This document shows positions 5,733 to 5,879 of a DNA stretch of 5,879 bases, one piece after another. The stretch spans positions 1-5,879 of the forward strand of contig CALGOE010000027.1 of NCBI GenBank assembly GCA_937958145.1. Direction: 5' to 3'. The notes under the pieces are model-generated. The model worked only from the letters and a program-made list of their open reading frames with translations, did not search any database and was not told the DNA's origin. Positions within the stretch are counted from its first letter, which is position 1. Each line of letters starts with the position of its first letter. The stretch comes from an uncultured Desulfobacca sp. (GTDB taxonomy: Bacteria; Desulfobacterota; Desulfobaccia; Desulfobaccales; Desulfobaccaceae). A program made the position numbers and the translations under genes.

Positions 5733-5879
5733 ATGAAAAAGGGGAAATTCATCTGGTTGGCGGTTATGGCCGCCTTGGTGCTGGCGCCTACCATGGTGTG
5801 GGCTCAGGCGAAAACCACACAGGCTCTCTCAGAACCTTCTTTCTTCATCGAGCTCTATGTGGGTGGCGGGGGTGCCTCC
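5733..5879 (+). CDS. N-terminus of an exported, probably outer-membrane protein (cut by window end)
   Basis: Forty-nine codons are present before the window ends in frame. Residues 1-24 are a clear Sec signal peptide: a basic MKKGK start, a hydrophobic core at 6-18 (FIWLAVMAALVLA), and a likely signal peptidase I site after VWA (22-24), before Gln25. The mature part contains FFIELYVGGGG (37-47), alternating hydrophobic residues ending in glycines. This resembles the first strand of small beta-barrel outer-membrane proteins, but too little is visible for a family. The ATG at 5733 follows a purine-rich AAGGGGGGAA (5721-5730) ribosome binding site. An in-frame ATG at 5703 would put ten residues before the basic start and is less likely. 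The gene has its own promoter and leader, so it is probably not part of the menaquinone operon. Confidence 0.75.
   Translation, partial: MKKGKFIWLAVMAALVLAPTMVWAQAKTTQALSEPSFFIELYVGGGGAS

Overview
The window comes from a GC-rich bacterium. It holds a co-directional, plus-strand cluster that I read as most of a futalosine-route menaquinone pathway, followed by the start of an unrelated outer-membrane protein gene under its own promoter. The gene set (chorismate dehydratase, COG0402-type deaminase, UbiD and UbiA relatives), the base composition and the Gram-negative signal peptide at the right end suggest a former-Deltaproteobacteria (Desulfobacterota-like) anaerobe. That placement is inference; no taxonomic marker is present.

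Layout: (1) 29-913, a purine nucleoside phosphorylase/MTA phosphorylase family protein. (2) 919-2190, a metal-dependent amidohydrolase, the likely 6-amino-6-deoxyfutalosine deaminase. (3) 2180-3001, MqnA chorismate dehydratase, overlapping gene 2 by 11 bases. These three form one tight transcription unit. (4) After a 132-base gap, 3134-4597, a UbiD-family prenylated-FMN decarboxylase. (5) 4614-5489, a UbiA-family membrane prenyltransferase, 16 bases downstream. (6) 5490-5732, an AT-richer intergenic region with a strong sigma70-like promoter and a leader of about 140 nt that can fold. (7) 5733 to the window end, the first 49 codons of an exported, probably beta-barrel protein.

How they fit: MqnA turns chorismate into 3-[(1-carboxyvinyl)oxy]benzoate. 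MqnE (not in the window) converts this to aminodeoxyfutalosine, the amidohydrolase deaminates it to futalosine, and a nucleosidase step releases hypoxanthine. After cyclisation by MqnC and MqnD (not in the window), the UbiA relative prenylates 1,4-dihydroxy-6-naphthoate and the UbiD relative decarboxylates the product. The nucleosidase step is normally done by MqnB, which is absent here. Its place is taken by the family member at 29-913, whose base-recognition residues are of the 6-oxopurine type (Glu170, Asn212) and whose glycine-rich phosphate loop is degenerate. The most interesting hypothesis from this window is that this protein is a non-orthologous futalosine nucleosidase or phosphorylase.
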